Shown piece by piece: positions 15,096 to 22,552 of a stretch of 22,552 nt of DNA (positions are counted from its first letter, which is position 1; every line of letters starts with the position of its first letter). This stretch comes from CAYWBI01 sp964456445 (lineage in GTDB: Bacteria > Calditrichota > Calditrichia > Calditrichales > J004), in contig CAYWBI010000047.1 of NCBI GenBank assembly GCA_964456445.1, forward strand, positions 1 to 22,552, read 5' to 3'. Below the pieces are notes generated by a model. The model ran no database searches. It saw only the letters and a list, made by a program, of their open reading frames with translations, and was not told the DNA's origin. Both the position numbers and the translations under genes were made by a program.

Positions 15096-15632
15096 TTATT
15101 GCAGTACATATTGAGTAAAATAAACATTGTCAACAACTTCGCGTCCAATGGTTTCATTGGTGATTATTTTGATGTCTTTTTTGAGCGAATCGGTCATGGA
15201 TTCCTTTGCCAGGTCTTTTATGGATTTTTTTCTGAAATATGCCAGATAGCGATCCGTTATAACCGTTTTGAACTTCTCAAGAACTGCCACATCTTCTTCG
15301 CCATTGTGCACTTCCAAAGAAAAACCCACAACGGCAAAACGCATCCCCCTGGAACCGCTTGGGTTCACCGTAAGGTTTTCAATTTTATACATGGCACCAA
15401 GCTCTTTGGGCTCACCGTTTTCTTCTTCCTCGGCGGGAAGCGTTGGCTGCTCATATTTACTAAGCGCCTGGTCATTGGCATTTTTCAAATCGGTATATTC
15501 CGGGAAAACAAATTTCCATATCAGAAATCCCGCGATCAAAAGTTGTACGACAATAACACCAATATATAATCCCGTTTTCGATTTCTTTGGCTCCTCGAAC
15601 TTTTTCTGTTCTTCTTCATTTTCTTCAGCCAT
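15096..15632 (-). CDS. fliL: FliL, stator-associated flagellar membrane protein
   Basis: The 178-residue protein has a charged cytoplasmic N-terminus (MAEENEEEQKKFEEPKKSK), one membrane helix (about 22-43), an acidic periplasmic linker and a C-terminal periplasmic FliL domain (about 80-178). The domain has the family pattern of strands (YKIENLTVNP, RFAVVGFSLEV) and the terminal VYFTQYVLQ. FliL surrounds MotB and supports stator activity under load. It has a good Shine-Dalgarno (GAGGAT, five bases before the ATG). It is preceded by 236 non-coding bases with a possible promoter, so fliL may open a sub-operon running into fliM and the export genes. Confidence 0.94.
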   Translation of the reverse strand: MAEENEEEQKKFEEPKKSKTGLYIGVIVVQLLIAGFLIWKFVFPEYTDLKNANDQALSKYEQPTLPAEEEENGEPKELGAMYKIENLTVNPSGSRGMRFAVVGFSLEVHNGEEDVAVLEKFKTVITDRYLAYFRKKSIKDLAKESMTDSLKKDIKIITNETIGREVVDNVYFTQYVLQ

Positions 15633-15868
15633 AACATCCTCAATGTAGATATGTCTATTATATGCCCTTTGTTTAACAAGTAACGTGCCAAGACGATGGT
15701 CAAAGAAAATAAATACGGCAACGGAGGCGTTTTAGAGATGCAATATATTGTTTTATAAAGATTTAAATATATGTAAGGGAAAACAGAAGCACAAGATTTG
15801 TAAGGGACGTTAAAAAATGGAAGGAATTTCTTTCTAGCATACGGAAAGTTTTTCCGTTTTCCGAAGGC
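15633..15868 (-). promoter_or_regulatory. Intergenic region motB-fliL with possible internal promoter
   Basis: This is by far the longest gap inside the flagellar run apart from the sequencing gap. On the minus strand a perfect TATAAT lies at 15662-15657, 24 bases before the fliL start and at a suitable distance for a short leader. No good TTGACA-like -35 box lies 16-18 bases upstream (CGTTAC is the closest), and neither a sigma-28 nor a sigma-54 consensus is clear. The motB-proximal part is A+T-rich with a small hairpin described separately. No small gene is supported here. Confidence 0.35.
15841..15857 (-). terminator. Small hairpin after motB, possible weak terminator
   Basis: ACGGAAA and TTTCCGT form a perfect seven-base stem with a three-base loop, about 12 bases past the motB stop on the minus strand. 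No T run follows on that strand, so it could equally be a processing or mRNA-stabilising hairpin. Confidence 0.25.
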
Positions 15869-16564
15869 TTAGTGTATTTTAAACAAAATTTCGACCCTGC
15901 GGTTTTTAGACCGGTTATCGGCTGAATTATTGGGCACAAGAGGGCGGTGTTCGCCATGGCCAACCGCGGCAAGTTTTGAGGCGGGGATATGCCCGACCTG
16001 GTTCATATATTCCACGACATGCAGGGCACGTCCTGCAGAGAGCTCCCAGTTTGACGGATATTTTGAATTGTGGATGGGTATATTATCGGTATGGCCTTCA
16101 ACATAAACTTCGCTGTACATCCCTTTAAAGGAGGCCATGATCAGCTTTAGAACGGGATAGGCCTGTTTTTTTATAAACGCCTGCCCACTGTTAAACAGGA
16201 GTTTATCACCAAGCCGGACCAAAATCCCGTCCCCATTGTATTCCAATTGCACCGTCTTTTCCAAACCCATGTCTATCACTTTGCGTTCAACAACTTCCAT
16301 CTTGTCCACAATATCTTCACGGACCTTGAGTTCATAATCTTTATAGTTGGGGTTTGGCATTTTATACGTGCTTATGTTTTTGGGCAAAACCCCCAGGGCG
16401 CCTTTCATGGAACTCATCGCGCCTTTAAACTTTTTAAGTTCAATGGTCGAAAAGGATAGGATAAGGATAAAGAAGACCATCAACAGGGTTACCATATCAC
16501 TAAAGGTAACAAGCCAAAACGGCGCGCTGGGTTCTTCTACTACGGGTTTTTCTTTTTTTGCCAT
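15869..16564 (-). CDS. motB: MotB, stator peptidoglycan-anchoring subunit
   Basis: The 231-residue protein has a short cytoplasmic N-terminus and one membrane helix holding the ion-binding aspartate D23 in PFWLVTFSDMVTLLMVFF. A periplasmic plug/linker follows, then an OmpA/MotB peptidoglycan-binding domain (about 115-231) with VEGHTDNIPIHNSKYPSNWELSAGRA and NRSKNRRVEI. It forms the MotA5B2 stator that converts ion flow to torque. Whether protons or sodium ions are used cannot be decided from what I see. It starts 13 bases after motA. Confidence 0.96.
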   Translation of the reverse strand: MAKKEKPVVEEPSAPFWLVTFSDMVTLLMVFFILILSFSTIELKKFKGAMSSMKGALGVLPKNISTYKMPNPNYKDYELKVREDIVDKMEVVERKVIDMGLEKTVQLEYNGDGILVRLGDKLLFNSGQAFIKKQAYPVLKLIMASFKGMYSEVYVEGHTDNIPIHNSKYPSNWELSAGRALHVVEYMNQVGHIPASKLAAVGHGEHRPLVPNNSADNRSKNRRVEILFKIH

Positions 16565-16577
16565 GACCTATGCCCGC

Positions 16578-17351
16578 CTATTTCCCGTCTGCATTGTATT
16601 TTTCCCGTTCCTTAGGAGGTAAAAAATTAAGTAATTTGCGGGAAATTGTATTGGGGTGTTCCCCATATTGAATAGCTAAAACCCCTTCTACAACCATTTC
16701 CATCTCAAGGGTCTCATCATTATTATGCTTGCCCAACTTGCTTCCAAGCGGCAAAAATATAAGATTTGCAAACAAGGCGCCATAAAATGTGGTAATAAGC
16801 GCTACGGCCATGCCAGGGCCAATTGCAGCCGGATCATCAAGGTGCTGCAACATGGCAATAAGACCAATCAAAGTCCCTATCATGCCAAAGGCCGGCGCAT
16901 AAGTGCCCAGGGTGTTCAACATGTTCTGCCCGGCCACATGGCGGGTTTGCGTGTAGGACAATTCCGTTTCCATAACCTGACGGATAAGATCCGGCTCGGT
17001 TCCGTCCACAACCATTTCCATGCCGCTCTTAAGAAAAGCGTTTTCTATTTTATTCACTTCTTTATCCACGGCCAACAGACCTTCACGACGCGCCTTTTTG
17101 GCCAATTCAACAATTGCTTCAATCAGTCTTACGGAATCAATTTTTGGTCCCAGGAAGGCATTTTTAACCACATTTGTCACGGCAATCAAATCCGATAGGG
17201 ATGTGGCGATCATGGTTGCGGCAATGGTTCCGCCCACTACCACTACAAAAGAGGCCAAATCGATGAATGCCCCTAATTCCCCGCCTAACAAAATACTTGC
17301 AATTACCAGGATCAACCCACCGACAATTCCAATGGCGCTACCAATTTCCAT
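16578..17351 (-). CDS. motA: MotA, stator torque-generating subunit
   Basis: MotA has four membrane helices (about 1-20, 30-50, 145-170, 178-200 from the chosen start). The large cytoplasmic loop holds conserved charged residues (AKKARREGLLAVDKEVNKIEN, then DLIRQVMETELSYTQTRH), and GTYAPAFGMIGTLIGLIAML lies in helix 3. I chose the ATG at 17351 (257 residues), because TTGGAG lies six bases upstream as Shine-Dalgarno. Starting at the TTG of 17363 would use that same purine block as coding sequence, and the ATG at 17354 would leave only three bases of spacing. An intrinsic terminator lies directly upstream. No flbD-type gene occurs between flgE and motA. Confidence 0.96.
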   Translation of the reverse strand: MEIGSAIGIVGGLILVIASILLGGELGAFIDLASFVVVVGGTIAATMIATSLSDLIAVTNVVKNAFLGPKIDSVRLIEAIVELAKKARREGLLAVDKEVNKIENAFLKSGMEMVVDGTEPDLIRQVMETELSYTQTRHVAGQNMLNTLGTYAPAFGMIGTLIGLIAMLQHLDDPAAIGPGMAVALITTFYGALFANLIFLPLGSKLGKHNNDETLEMEMVVEGVLAIQYGEHPNTISRKLLNFLPPKEREKYNADGK

Positions 17352-17370
17352 CATTGACTCCAAAAATATT

Positions 17371-17398
17371 AAAAGCCGGGGCCTTTTAATGCCCCGGC
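17371..17398 (-). terminator. Intrinsic terminator between flgE and motA
   Basis: On the minus strand a perfect eight-base G+C-rich stem (GCCGGGGC at 17398-17391 with GCCCCGGC at 17382-17375, eight-base loop) starts about nine bases past the flgE stop and is followed by CTTTTAATATTTTT. This is a textbook rho-independent layout. The T-rich tail reaches into the motA Shine-Dalgarno, so readthrough or structure would affect motA expression. flgE itself ends with two consecutive TAG codons. Confidence 0.75.
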
Positions 17399-17406
17399 AT
17401 TAACTA

Positions 17407-19404
17407 CTACCGTTTTAGTCGGATCAGTTCGTCTAAAATTGAATCCGCAGTTGTTATTATTTTGGCATTGGCCTGAAAACCACGTTGTGCCGTAATTAAT
17501 TCTGTAAACTCCTGCGCCAGATCCACATTAGACATTTCCAGCGCCCCCGAAACAATGGACGATGTGGGGTCGCTAACGGGGTCAAGCACCTTAGCGTCAC
17601 CGGAAGCAATGCTCGTAGCATACAAACCGTCACCTAAATCGCTCAGTCCCGTATTATTGGAAAACTGTGCTACGGCCACCTTGGCCATGTTCACAATATC
17701 ACCGTTGCTAAAAGATCCGGAAACGGCCCCTCCCTTATCGATGGTTAGCCCCAGCAGGGCCCCGGTGGATTTACCGTCCTGCGTGCGTACGTTTAACGTT
17801 GATACGGAACTGAACTGTGAAATGCCGCTGAACTCGCTGGTGCTTTCCGCATGAAGCAGTATTTGTGATTCCGCCCCGCCATTTCCCGGCGTAAGCGTTA
17901 GCTGGTTCACCCCACCGTCATAGGAAAAAGAGGTAAGGGCGCCACTGTCGCTAAAAGTTGCTTTGCCGGTTCCACCGCTGGCAATAGAAGCATCACCGGT
18001 GGTTGAGGCCTTCCAGCTCCATTCGTTCGGATTTTCCGTGTTTGTAAACTCAACTATCAGGTTATGGCTGGCGCCCAGCGAATCATAGACCAAAACGGAG
18101 GTCGTGGCTGTTCCGGTATTACCGGGTGTGGTGTTGCTAAAACCGGGAAAAATCATCGTACCCGTGTTGGCACTTCCGTTGGACAGGTTCAGGGTTGTTT
18201 TGCTGTCACCGGCAACATTGTCCGTAACCACCAATTTTCCCGCGCTAACTGCTACGCTTATCCCGTTGTAACTACTCTGGATTTTTGCAGTTAAATCCCC
18301 AAGGGTAGTACCGTCATTTGCTGCGCCATAGGTGAATGAAGAGGTTACGATCGATCCATCGGGATTGGTACCGGAAATTTCAATTTTATCGCCATTTTGA
18401 AGCCCATTGGCAAAAGTCGTCTCATCCAATAAATTATTTAGCAAAGACGCGGATGTGCCCGCACTGGCACTCGCCGTATCCCCATCCGCAAAACCAATGG
18501 TTGCCAGGGCAGAATTCGTGCCGTCTTTTGCGGTAATGCTTGTTGCTTCATTGCCATGTACTTGTTGGAACTGTAAGGTTCCGCCATTATTTACGGCCAC
18601 AACCCGATTGCTGATATTGGATGTAGCGGCAACTTGTGTGTTTATTTGAGAAACAAGCGCATCCAGATCGGCATAGTTCCCGGCTGCAAGGGTGAGGTCT
18701 GCCGAGATCACGGATGTGGCATTATCCTGTATTTTGAGGGTAAATTCATCGTTGGCCCCCGCGGTGATCGTCATCGGAAATACCGGTGCGGCAGCGCTCC
18801 CGCTTGTGATGGCACGGTTTATAAGGCTCTTGGGAGATTCCCACACTTCTGCAACCGTGCGGTTACCGGCGTTTATATTACCATTTAAGTACGCGTTTTG
18901 CGTGGCAACCGCGGGCGAAACATAGTCGGTATCGATTACGATATCCTGCACATTACCGATCCCGAGGCCACCGGTGCTCACCGTCTCGGGGTTCATCCAT
19001 CCCTGGACCGCCAGGCCTTTTTGGTTTACAAGTTTCCCATCGGAATTAAAAAAGAAATTGCCCGCACGGGTATAAAGCGGGGTTTCCCCATTTTTAACAA
19101 TAAAAAACCCATCGCCCTGCAAAGCCAGGTCCGTCTTAACCCCGGTATTTTCCAGGGAGCCCTGGGCAAAGATGTTCTCAATGGATGATGTGTTCATCCC
19201 AAGCCCTACCTGTAGCGGATTGATATAGCCCGTGCCAAGGCCCGGGCTTGCATCGCTTAAGGTTTGGTTGAGCGCTTCAGAAAAATTTATACGTCCGCTT
19301 TTAAAACCAACCGTGTTCACATTTGCAATATTATTGCCAAGTACATCAATTTTCATTTGATGATTTCTAAGACCGGATACACCGGCTTGCAATGATTTTA
19401 ACAT
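17407..19404 (-). CDS. flgE: FlgE, flagellar hook protein (large form)
   Basis: The 665-residue protein is far longer than the roughly 400-residue Salmonella FlgE. The N-terminal rod/hook family block (MLKSLQAGVSGLRNHQMKID, NNIANVNTVGFK at about 24-35) and C-terminal block (SNVDLAQEFTELITAQRGFQANAKIITTADSILDEL) are intact. These ends form the coiled D0 domain. The middle carries extra surface domains. One is around residues 205-300 (GANDEFTLKI ... LTLAAGNYADLDALVSQIN), of the flagellin hook-insertion type. Another is about 315-420 (NNLLDETTFANGLQNGDKIEISG), like the IN motif domain. The protein is exported by the FliPQR-FlhBA gate and capped by FlgD. The Shine-Dalgarno AAAGGAGA is excellent. 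The segments are rich in Thr, Ser, Asn and Gly and lack Cys. Confidence 0.96.
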   Translation of the reverse strand: MLKSLQAGVSGLRNHQMKIDVLGNNIANVNTVGFKSGRINFSEALNQTLSDASPGLGTGYINPLQVGLGMNTSSIENIFAQGSLENTGVKTDLALQGDGFFIVKNGETPLYTRAGNFFFNSDGKLVNQKGLAVQGWMNPETVSTGGLGIGNVQDIVIDTDYVSPAVATQNAYLNGNINAGNRTVAEVWESPKSLINRAITSGSAAAPVFPMTITAGANDEFTLKIQDNATSVISADLTLAAGNYADLDALVSQINTQVAATSNISNRVVAVNNGGTLQFQQVHGNEATSITAKDGTNSALATIGFADGDTASASAGTSASLLNNLLDETTFANGLQNGDKIEISGTNPDGSIVTSSFTYGAANDGTTLGDLTAKIQSSYNGISVAVSAGKLVVTDNVAGDSKTTLNLSNGSANTGTMIFPGFSNTTPGNTGTATTSVLVYDSLGASHNLIVEFTNTENPNEWSWKASTTGDASIASGGTGKATFSDSGALTSFSYDGGVNQLTLTPGNGGAESQILLHAESTSEFSGISQFSSVSTLNVRTQDGKSTGALLGLTIDKGGAVSGSFSNGDIVNMAKVAVAQFSNNTGLSDLGDGLYATSIASGDAKVLDPVSDPTSSIVSGALEMSNVDLAQEFTELITAQRGFQANAKIITTADSILDELIRLKR

Positions 19405-19500
19405 AATACTTCTCCTTTAAATTTACCGCGTCAATCAGTCGGCGGTTAAAAGGGCTTCCCTACGGATAATTCCGATTATAGGGGCCGGCCCATGATTATC
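19405..19500 (-). other. 96-base intergenic gap before flgE
   Basis: The gap holds the strong flgE Shine-Dalgarno and two small palindromic blocks (GGGCCGGCCC near 19481-19491 and CGGA-TAAT-TCCG near 19463-19474). A TATAAT is present on the minus strand at 19480-19475 but no matching -35 box is seen. It may be an mRNA processing or weak promoter region; I cannot assign it. Confidence 0.3.
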
Positions 19501-19914
19501 TTACATTATGGCGACGCTGTCAATATTTGTAAAAACATTCCCAGACGATTGTGATTTATCCAATGCGGTAATCACCGTTCGGTTGGAGACGTTTACAACA
19601 AATGCATTTTCGTCAACCAGGATCAATGAATTTTTGGAGCCTTTCTGCTCTGCCTGCAATACGCCGCTGTTTAAACGCTGCATATTGTCCATGGAAACGT
19701 TTAAACCACGTTCTTCTACGCGTCGCATGGCATGGGCGGAAAATTGAATAGCCCCTGCTTGATCCATTTGTTTTTGTAACAAGTTGGCAAAATCAGTCCC
19801 GTTTACGGCGATTCCTTTATTCGTATCCGAACCGTTCGGGATATTTTGCCTACGGATTTGGTTTAACTTATTAAGGTTAAACCCTTGCTGCATCCTTAAT
19901 TCGCCTGCTTTCAT
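19501..19914 (-). CDS. Conserved flagellar operon protein (TIGR02530-like)
   Basis: The 137-residue protein has a variable polar N-terminus and a conserved C-terminal half with FSAHAMRRVEERGLNVS, LNSGVLQAEQKGSKNSLILVDENAFVVNVSNRTVITAL. This is the pattern of the 'flagellar operon protein' family found just after flgD in many non-proteobacterial flagellar operons. The biochemical function is not known to me. A role in hook assembly or cap exchange is suggested only by its fixed place between flgD and flgE. The start overlaps the flgD stop by four bases (ATGA), so it is coupled to flgD. Confidence 0.88.
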   Translation of the reverse strand: MKAGELRMQQGFNLNKLNQIRRQNIPNGSDTNKGIAVNGTDFANLLQKQMDQAGAIQFSAHAMRRVEERGLNVSMDNMQRLNSGVLQAEQKGSKNSLILVDENAFVVNVSNRTVITALDKSQSSGNVFTNIDSVAIM

Positions 19915-20603
19915 CCGGCACCTCCGAACCCGCTGCTAATTTCCAGCACGTCCCCAAAACTGACTTGAATTTGCCCAACCTTGAGAACAGCACTGCCGTT
20001 GTTATATTGCAGCGATGAAGCAATACCACGGATCAGCTCCTGCGAAACTACGGTACTGCCGTCGGCTTTGGACGCCTCGATGCTAAAGTTATATATACCT
20101 TCGGGCAAGGCGTCACCATGCTCATCCTTTCCGTCCCAGGCAACCGACCGAATACCGGAGGACTTACCGCCTTCGTCGATCGTACGTACAATATTGCCTG
20201 CCGCATCGGTAATGGTAACTTTAACCGTTGAGGCATTTTCCCCCAAACGGAAGGGAACATCAACAGGTGTATTAGCGGACAAATCGATTTGATTGCCCTG
20301 TGCCGTGACCTGTTTTCCTATCAGGGCCGTAGCCAGCGTGTTGGTAATGGTTTGGCTAAGCACCACATTGGAACTTATGCTTTGCTGTAGGTTACTATCG
20401 ATGCTTGTAAGCTGCTCCACGGAACTGAATTGTGCCAATTGCGAGGCAAATTCTTGTCCCTTTAGTGGTGATAACGGATCCTGGTTTTGCAATTGGGCCA
20501 CAAGCAGGTTTAAAAATTCCTGTTTATCAAAACCACCCTGAACAGCGTTTGAAAAGCTGGCGGCAGTGGTACCCGGTACTGCGTTTATTGGATTTGTAGT
20601 CAT
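19911..20603 (-). CDS. flgD: FlgD, hook assembly capping (scaffold) protein
   Basis: The 230-residue protein starts with the FlgD block (FLNLLVAQLQNQDPLSP at about 29-45, then EFASQLAQFSSVEQL). The Tudor/Ig-like C-terminal region (about 85-225) has GKQVTAQGNQIDL and VRTIDEGGKSSGIRSVAWDGKDEHGDALPEGIYNF, the FlgD fibronectin-like pattern. FlgD caps the growing hook, adds FlgE subunits and is discarded when the hook is complete. The Shine-Dalgarno (AGAGGAGAA) is strong, and the gene begins twelve bases after the fliK stop. Confidence 0.96.
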   Translation of the reverse strand: MTTNPINAVPGTTAASFSNAVQGGFDKQEFLNLLVAQLQNQDPLSPLKGQEFASQLAQFSSVEQLTSIDSNLQQSISSNVVLSQTITNTLATALIGKQVTAQGNQIDLSANTPVDVPFRLGENASTVKVTITDAAGNIVRTIDEGGKSSGIRSVAWDGKDEHGDALPEGIYNFSIEASKADGSTVVSQELIRGIASSLQYNNGSAVLKVGQIQVSFGDVLEISSGFGGAG

Positions 20604-20615
20604 AATTTCTCCTCT

Positions 20616-22552
20616 CTATGCTACGTATTCTACAGTGTTGTAACCGTACTGTTTTTGTTTACTTATGGTGGGTATATTATCATCCTGATCCTCCGTGGCA
20701 ATATGTGCCGTTTGTTTAGTGGGTTTATGTTTATCGCTCTCTCGTTTAAATTGCTTTGTGCCGGTCTGTCCCAGGTCAACCTGTATTTGTTGGAACTGAA
20801 AACCCTTGTCAACAAGACCATTCTGGATCGCCGGCAGCAGTTTCTGGATTTCAGCCTTTGCCGCCTCATTCTCCACAAAAATGGTCATGCTTTTGGTTGA
20901 TCCGTCGTCTTTAAAATGGATGTCTATTTTGCCCAGGGCGCCGCTTTCGATTTGCATGCGGTTTGGGTTAAATTTTCCTGGTTTTAACTTTAAGTATTGC
21001 TCAATAATATTGCTTATATTCCGCGCCGATGGAACAAGCGATTTGAGGTTTACCTGATGGACATTTGCTTTAGGTGCTATTGCGGCGCTCACCGTTTCGA
21101 CAGGTTTTAAATTTTGCCGTGAAATTTTTACATCAGATGGTTTTTCATCACTTTGAATTTTAGCCGGATTTGCCTCATCGCCTTCGCTGTTCCCGATTTT
21201 TTGGGTTGTGCCCCGGACCAGTATTTTTTCATCTTCTCCGCGATGATGCACTTTATCCGTAAAAATTGCCTTCCCTGTTATATCATGTTTTTTGCCGGAC
21301 GTCAGAGTTGATTTTTCGGATTGAAATTTGGCATGATCCCCAAAGTCTTTTTTCTTTTGACTTCCGTTTTTTGTTTTATGCATTTCGTTTTTTATGTTTT
21401 GCCTGTTATCGCCGGCCAATGCCTGAGGTATTGGACCATCATTGGCGGCGGATACATAAACGGCCTTGATACGGAAGGTTTGCTGCATGTTGCTGTTTTC
21501 TTCGTTCACCATGGCCTTGGCTATACTGGCGGTATTGTTTTCAGTTTTTGGTTGTCCATTTTGCGTATTGTTCTCCCGGGCCGGATTCACCGATAAAACA
21601 TCTTTTCCGGTTTTTATCCTGGCCGGGTGTGTTTCTTCAGATGGCTGACGTCCTTTTGTTTGGGGACCGGTACTTTTTATTTGTTTTGCCGTCGGTGCCA
21701 CTTTGGCATTTTGGGTTTTATTAACGTCCAATTTTACAAAACTCTCTTTTTGTGGCGGTTGTTCTTGTCCGGCTTGCAGTGGGGCCGTACCGTGCGTTTT
21801 GCTTGAGACCGTTCCCAGGGAAATTTCTTTTGACATTGGTTTTTCTTGTCCGGCTTGCAATGGCGCCGTACCGTGCGTTTTGCTTGTGACCGTTCCCGGG
21901 GAAATTCCTTTTGCTATTTGTTTTTCCCCATCCGTTTTTAAAGCAACTTTTTCGCCGACGGTTTGTTGTTTTAGAATGCTATATTTATCGCTACTATTTA
22001 CGGGCGCATGTTTTCCGTCCGCAATCACAGCCGTTTTTGAAACAAAGTTGGTTTTGGAGTTTATCAAAAGTTGCAATGTATTGATGGCCTTATCTAAAAT
22101 AGGCCGGGCAGATTCCGGCGCCCGGATTGTAAAATCCATACCCGTATTTTTAAGTTTTGCTTGTTGTCCTCCGTCAAGAGATATGGTTTTCTCGCTGGTT
22201 TTTGCGGACATTAAGGCAAGTGCTTTGAATATTTTCAATGTTGCGTTTTGCACTTCGACCGGCGTTTTTAAAAAAGCCTGCAAGGATTGCCTCTCCTTTA
22301 AAGAAGTTGAGGCCCCCGCCTTTTTTTCCACTGATTTTAAGAATTGCCTTAAACTGATTTTCTCAATATTTACCTTGGGCATTGTTTGCATCCCCAATCC
22401 GGCCAAAAGCGGTTCCAAGGGATTTAATGATTTGTGTTCCTTTAGTCCGGGCAGTTGACGGTGCAATTTTCCAGCAATGGGATTATGCTCAGCGGATTGG
22501 TTTGCCCGCAATCCCTTTAGCGCGGCAATGGGAATAAAAATTTTATCATTTG
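20616..22552 (-). CDS. fliK: FliK, flagellar hook-length control protein (5' end beyond window)
   Basis: The reading frame stays open through the right edge. Upstream of the TTG at 22511 the codons NDKIFIPIAALKG continue in frame, so the true start is probably outside the window; the TTG at 22511 (631 residues) is an alternative. Most of the protein is low-complexity and Lys/Thr/Gln/Ser-rich, the expected exported molecular ruler. The C-terminal FliK domain (encoded about 20990-20750) has GALGKIDIHFKDDG, TIFVENEAAKAEIQKLLPAIQNGLVDKGFQFQQIQVDL. The last 40 residues are polar. FliK measures hook length and triggers FlhB autocleavage, switching export to filament proteins. An internal 27-residue tandem duplication lies in the ruler region. 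Its position before flgD matches the usual fliK-flgD order. Confidence 0.92.
   Translation of the reverse strand, partial: NDKIFIPIAALKGLRANQSAEHNPIAGKLHRQLPGLKEHKSLNPLEPLLAGLGMQTMPKVNIEKISLRQFLKSVEKKAGASTSLKERQSLQAFLKTPVEVQNATLKIFKALALMSAKTSEKTISLDGGQQAKLKNTGMDFTIRAPESARPILDKAINTLQLLINSKTNFVSKTAVIADGKHAPVNSSDKYSILKQQTVGEKVALKTDGEKQIAKGISPGTVTSKTHGTAPLQAGQEKPMSKEISLGTVSSKTHGTAPLQAGQEQPPQKESFVKLDVNKTQNAKVAPTAKQIKSTGPQTKGRQPSEETHPARIKTGKDVLSVNPARENNTQNGQPKTENNTASIAKAMVNEENSNMQQTFRIKAVYVSAANDGPIPQALAGDNRQNIKNEMHKTKNGSQKKKDFGDHAKFQSEKSTLTSGKKHDITGKAIFTDKVHHRGEDEKILVRGTTQKIGNSEGDEANPAKIQSDEKPSDVKISRQNLKPVETVSAAIAPKANVHQVNLKSLVPSARNISNIIEQYLKLKPGKFNPNRMQIESGALGKIDIHFKDDGSTKSMTIFVENEAAKAEIQKLLPAIQNGLVDKGFQFQQIQVDLGQTGTKQFKRESDKHKPTKQTAHIATEDQDDNIPTISKQKQYGYNTVEYVA
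21762..21923. repeat. Two tandem 81-base repeats inside fliK
   Basis: The blocks 21762-21842 and 21843-21923 align end to end with about eight mismatches in 81 bases and no gaps. Because 81 is 27 codons, the frame is kept and the protein carries two copies of a unit containing SKTHGTAPLQAGQE. Confidence 0.85.

Noticed and set aside
14961..15569. 202-codon plus-strand frame opposite fliL and fliM
   Set aside because: Shadow frame across two well-supported genes and their junction; aromatic-rich, with no family resemblance.
19475..19480. TATAAT on the minus strand considered as a flgE promoter
   Set aside because: No -35 element at suitable spacing; single hexamers of this kind occur by chance in A+T-rich gaps.
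21703..22458. 251-codon open frame on the plus strand, opposite fliK
   Set aside because: Antisense shadow of a low-complexity, Lys- and Thr-rich coding region. The product is Cys- and Phe-rich with no recognisable domain.

Overview
The window is almost entirely one flagellar and motility gene cluster. Every gene in it is read from the minus strand, so transcription runs from the right edge towards the left. The organism looks like a Gram-negative (diderm) bacterium outside the Proteobacteria. The layout (fliK-flgD-flagellar operon protein-flgE-motA-motB-fliL-fliM-fliN-fliO-fliP-fliQ-fliR-flhB-flhA-flhF-flhG-fliA) is the compact order seen in Firmicutes, Spirochaetes, Thermotogae and several FCB-type lineages. 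A Tat lipoprotein and REP-like palindromes point to a diderm. A Calditrichota-like or related uncultivated lineage is possible, but that is a weak inference. The run of exactly 100 N indicates a draft or metagenomic assembly.

Right part (about 13.0-22.55 kb): hook and rod assembly (fliK, open at the right edge; flgD; a small conserved flagellar operon protein; a large flgE), then a strong intrinsic terminator. Next come the stator genes motA and motB, a 236-base non-coding gap holding a possible internal promoter, and fliL, fliM and fliN of the switch and stator-associated apparatus. fliN is interrupted by the sequencing gap, which falls exactly inside a hexanucleotide repeat encoding a Gly-Glu linker.

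Middle part (about 5.0-13.0 kb): the type III export gate fliO-fliP-fliQ-fliR-flhB-flhA, then flhF and flhG, which set flagellar number and position. Then follow a small two-helix membrane protein and the flagellar sigma factor fliA. Almost all junctions overlap or are a few bases long (several ATGA, TAATG or TAAATG couplings), so this is a translationally coupled operon. The distal end carries an unrecognised small beta-rich protein and a PAS-domain protein built like a histidine kinase whose ATP-binding motifs are eroded.

Left part (1-2.77 kb): a 541-base non-coding stretch with a composite set of hairpins arranged as an imperfect inverted repeat (REP/BIME-like), then a separate metabolic pair. 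The pair is a Tat-exported lipoprotein of the gluconate 2-dehydrogenase subunit 3 family followed by a GMC-family FAD oxidoreductase cut by the left edge.

The main points for a second look are the Gly-Glu repeat linker in FliN, the eroded kinase at the operon end, the joint divergence of the FlhF GTPase motifs and the FlhG N-terminus, the REP-like element, and the terminator between flgE and motA.
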